Below are positions 63,367 to 64,000 of a stretch of 64,000 bases of DNA, one piece after another. The notes beneath the pieces were generated by a model that made no database searches, had not been told where the DNA came from, and saw only the letters and a list, made by a program, of their open reading frames with translations. The DNA comes from Candidatus Dormiibacterota bacterium (lineage in GTDB: Bacteria; Chloroflexota; Dormibacteria; Dormibacterales; Dormibacteraceae). The stretch's first letter is position 1. Every line of letters starts with the position of its first letter. The stretch spans positions 124,001-188,000 of the forward strand of contig PLJM01000011.1 in the NCBI GenBank assembly GCA_003139695.1. The letters run 5' to 3'. A program made the translations under genes and the position numbers.

Positions 63367-64000
63367 GCCGCGGGCAACCCCGTCAGCTGCCCAGCCGTCG
63401 CTTGCATCACACGCAAGTGGATGAGCTCACCCGGTGCTATGTCGCCACCCTTGAGCACGATCGCCCGCTTTCCCTGCCGGATGCGGCCGTAAACGCGACC
63501 CAACTCATCGTGACCTTCGACCAGCACCTGCACATTGCGGCCCACCCACCGCGCCGTCTTTCTGGCCGCGATTGATTTCTGGAGCGCAAGCAGGTCATTC
63601 AAGCGGCGCAGCTTCTCGGCGGCCGGCACATCGTCAGCCAAGCGGTCGGCGGCAAATGTTCCAGGCCGGGGAGAGTACATCGCCAGATGCACGACGTCGA
63701 ACTCGATCTCTTCGAGCAGCCGCCGGGTGTTCAGGAACGCCTCCTCCGACTCGCCCGGGAACCCGACGATCACATCGGTGACCAGGCCGATGTCGGGCAT
63801 CAGCGTGCGAGCGCGTTCGACGATCGCGCGGTAATGGCGCATCTGGTATCCACGGGCCATTCGCTTCAGGATTCCGTCATCCCCTGACTGCACCGGCAGC
63901 TGCAGCTCGCGGCAGATGACATCGCTGGCCGCCATCACCTCCAGCAGCTGCGGCTCGAGGTCCTGGGGATGGGAGGTCATGAAACGAAGCCTTTTCAGGC
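63363..64000 (-). CDS. miaB: tRNA methylthiotransferase MiaB (partial, 5' end beyond the window)
   Basis: The C-terminal part of a radical-SAM methylthiotransferase. LKRLRFMTSHPQDLEP, LQLPVQSGDDGILKRMARGY and LVTDVIVGFPGESEEAFLNTRRLLEEIEFDVVHLAMYSPRPGTFA are typical, and a C-terminal TRAM domain follows (VLVEGHDELGRVYGRIRQGKRAIVL). The cluster-binding N-terminal domain is cut off by the window edge. MiaB adds the methylthio group to the base that MiaA prenylates. Its stop overlaps mutS. Confidence 0.93.
   Translation of the reverse strand, partial: LKRLRFMTSHPQDLEPQLLEVMAASDVICRELQLPVQSGDDGILKRMARGYQMRHYRAIVERARTLMPDIGLVTDVIVGFPGESEEAFLNTRRLLEEIEFDVVHLAMYSPRPGTFAADRLADDVPAAEKLRRLNDLLALQKSIAARKTARWVGRNVQVLVEGHDELGRVYGRIRQGKRAIVLKGGDIAPGELIHLRVMQATAGQLTGLPAA

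Overview
This 64 kb window is GC-rich, densely coded and monoderm-like. Evidence for a Gram-positive-type cell: a sortase beside an LPXTG protein, a LysM protein beside lexA, LexA boxes of the CGAAC-N4-GTTCG type, a DapL-type aminotransferase, a mycobacterial-type PyrF and a CysM-Mec pair. My best guess, by inference only, is an uncultivated soil lineage near Chloroflexota/Actinomycetota, for example Ca. Dormibacterota. I saw no rRNA, tRNA, CRISPR array or insertion sequence. No gap exceeds 300 bases; the largest are about 220 bp (36723-36945) and 208 bp (10400-10607).

Layout. 0-5.3 kb: a D,D-carboxypeptidase, enolase, and sulfur amino-acid genes (trans-sulfuration enzyme, CysM, Mec-like JAMM protease). 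5.3-12.8 kb: methyltransferase, MFS transporter and der GTPase with a decayed tandem duplication, a sortase with its ice-binding-like LPXTG substrate, and a two-component system. 12.8-21.9 kb: pyruvate dehydrogenase complex (E2, E1b, E1a, E3), NAD synthetase, PyrF and a TIGR00300 ornithine-cyclodeaminase-type protein. 22-31 kb: a serine hydrolase, then a sulfur block: Rrf2 regulator, TauE permease, PAPS-forming Sat-CysC, a GT2-TPR-sulfotransferase fusion and a divergent sulfatase. 31-38 kb: exported surface proteins sharing an 'LDTR' domain, two of them Tat-type and each preceded by a tiny basic protein. 38-52 kb: a TauE protein, a branched-chain-type ABC transporter (livKHMGF), a GntR regulator, an AccD-AccA fusion, two class III CoA-transferases, an enoyl-CoA hydratase, an acyl-CoA dehydrogenase and a TetR regulator, which look like an organic-acid uptake and CoA-dependent breakdown island. 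52-64 kb: an SOS/repair/tRNA-modification block: LexA-controlled small gene plus LAGLIDADG protein, LysM division-inhibitor-like protein, lexA, hflX, dapL, miaA, mutL, mutS and miaB (cut by the window end).

The most notable signals are: (i) two near-leaderless promoters with the same geometry, each with a LexA box filling its 17-bp spacer, one driving an uncharacterised 121-aa gene followed by a LAGLIDADG protein; (ii) several genes whose only plausible start is CTG, three of them in exact CTGA overlaps with an upstream stop; (iii) a possible surface sulfation/desulfation module next to PAPS synthesis; (iv) duplicated pairs of tiny basic protein plus coiled-coil Tat surface protein; (v) a dispersed 44-bp double-hairpin element with a compensatory stem change, copies of which make up the 3' tail of lpdA.
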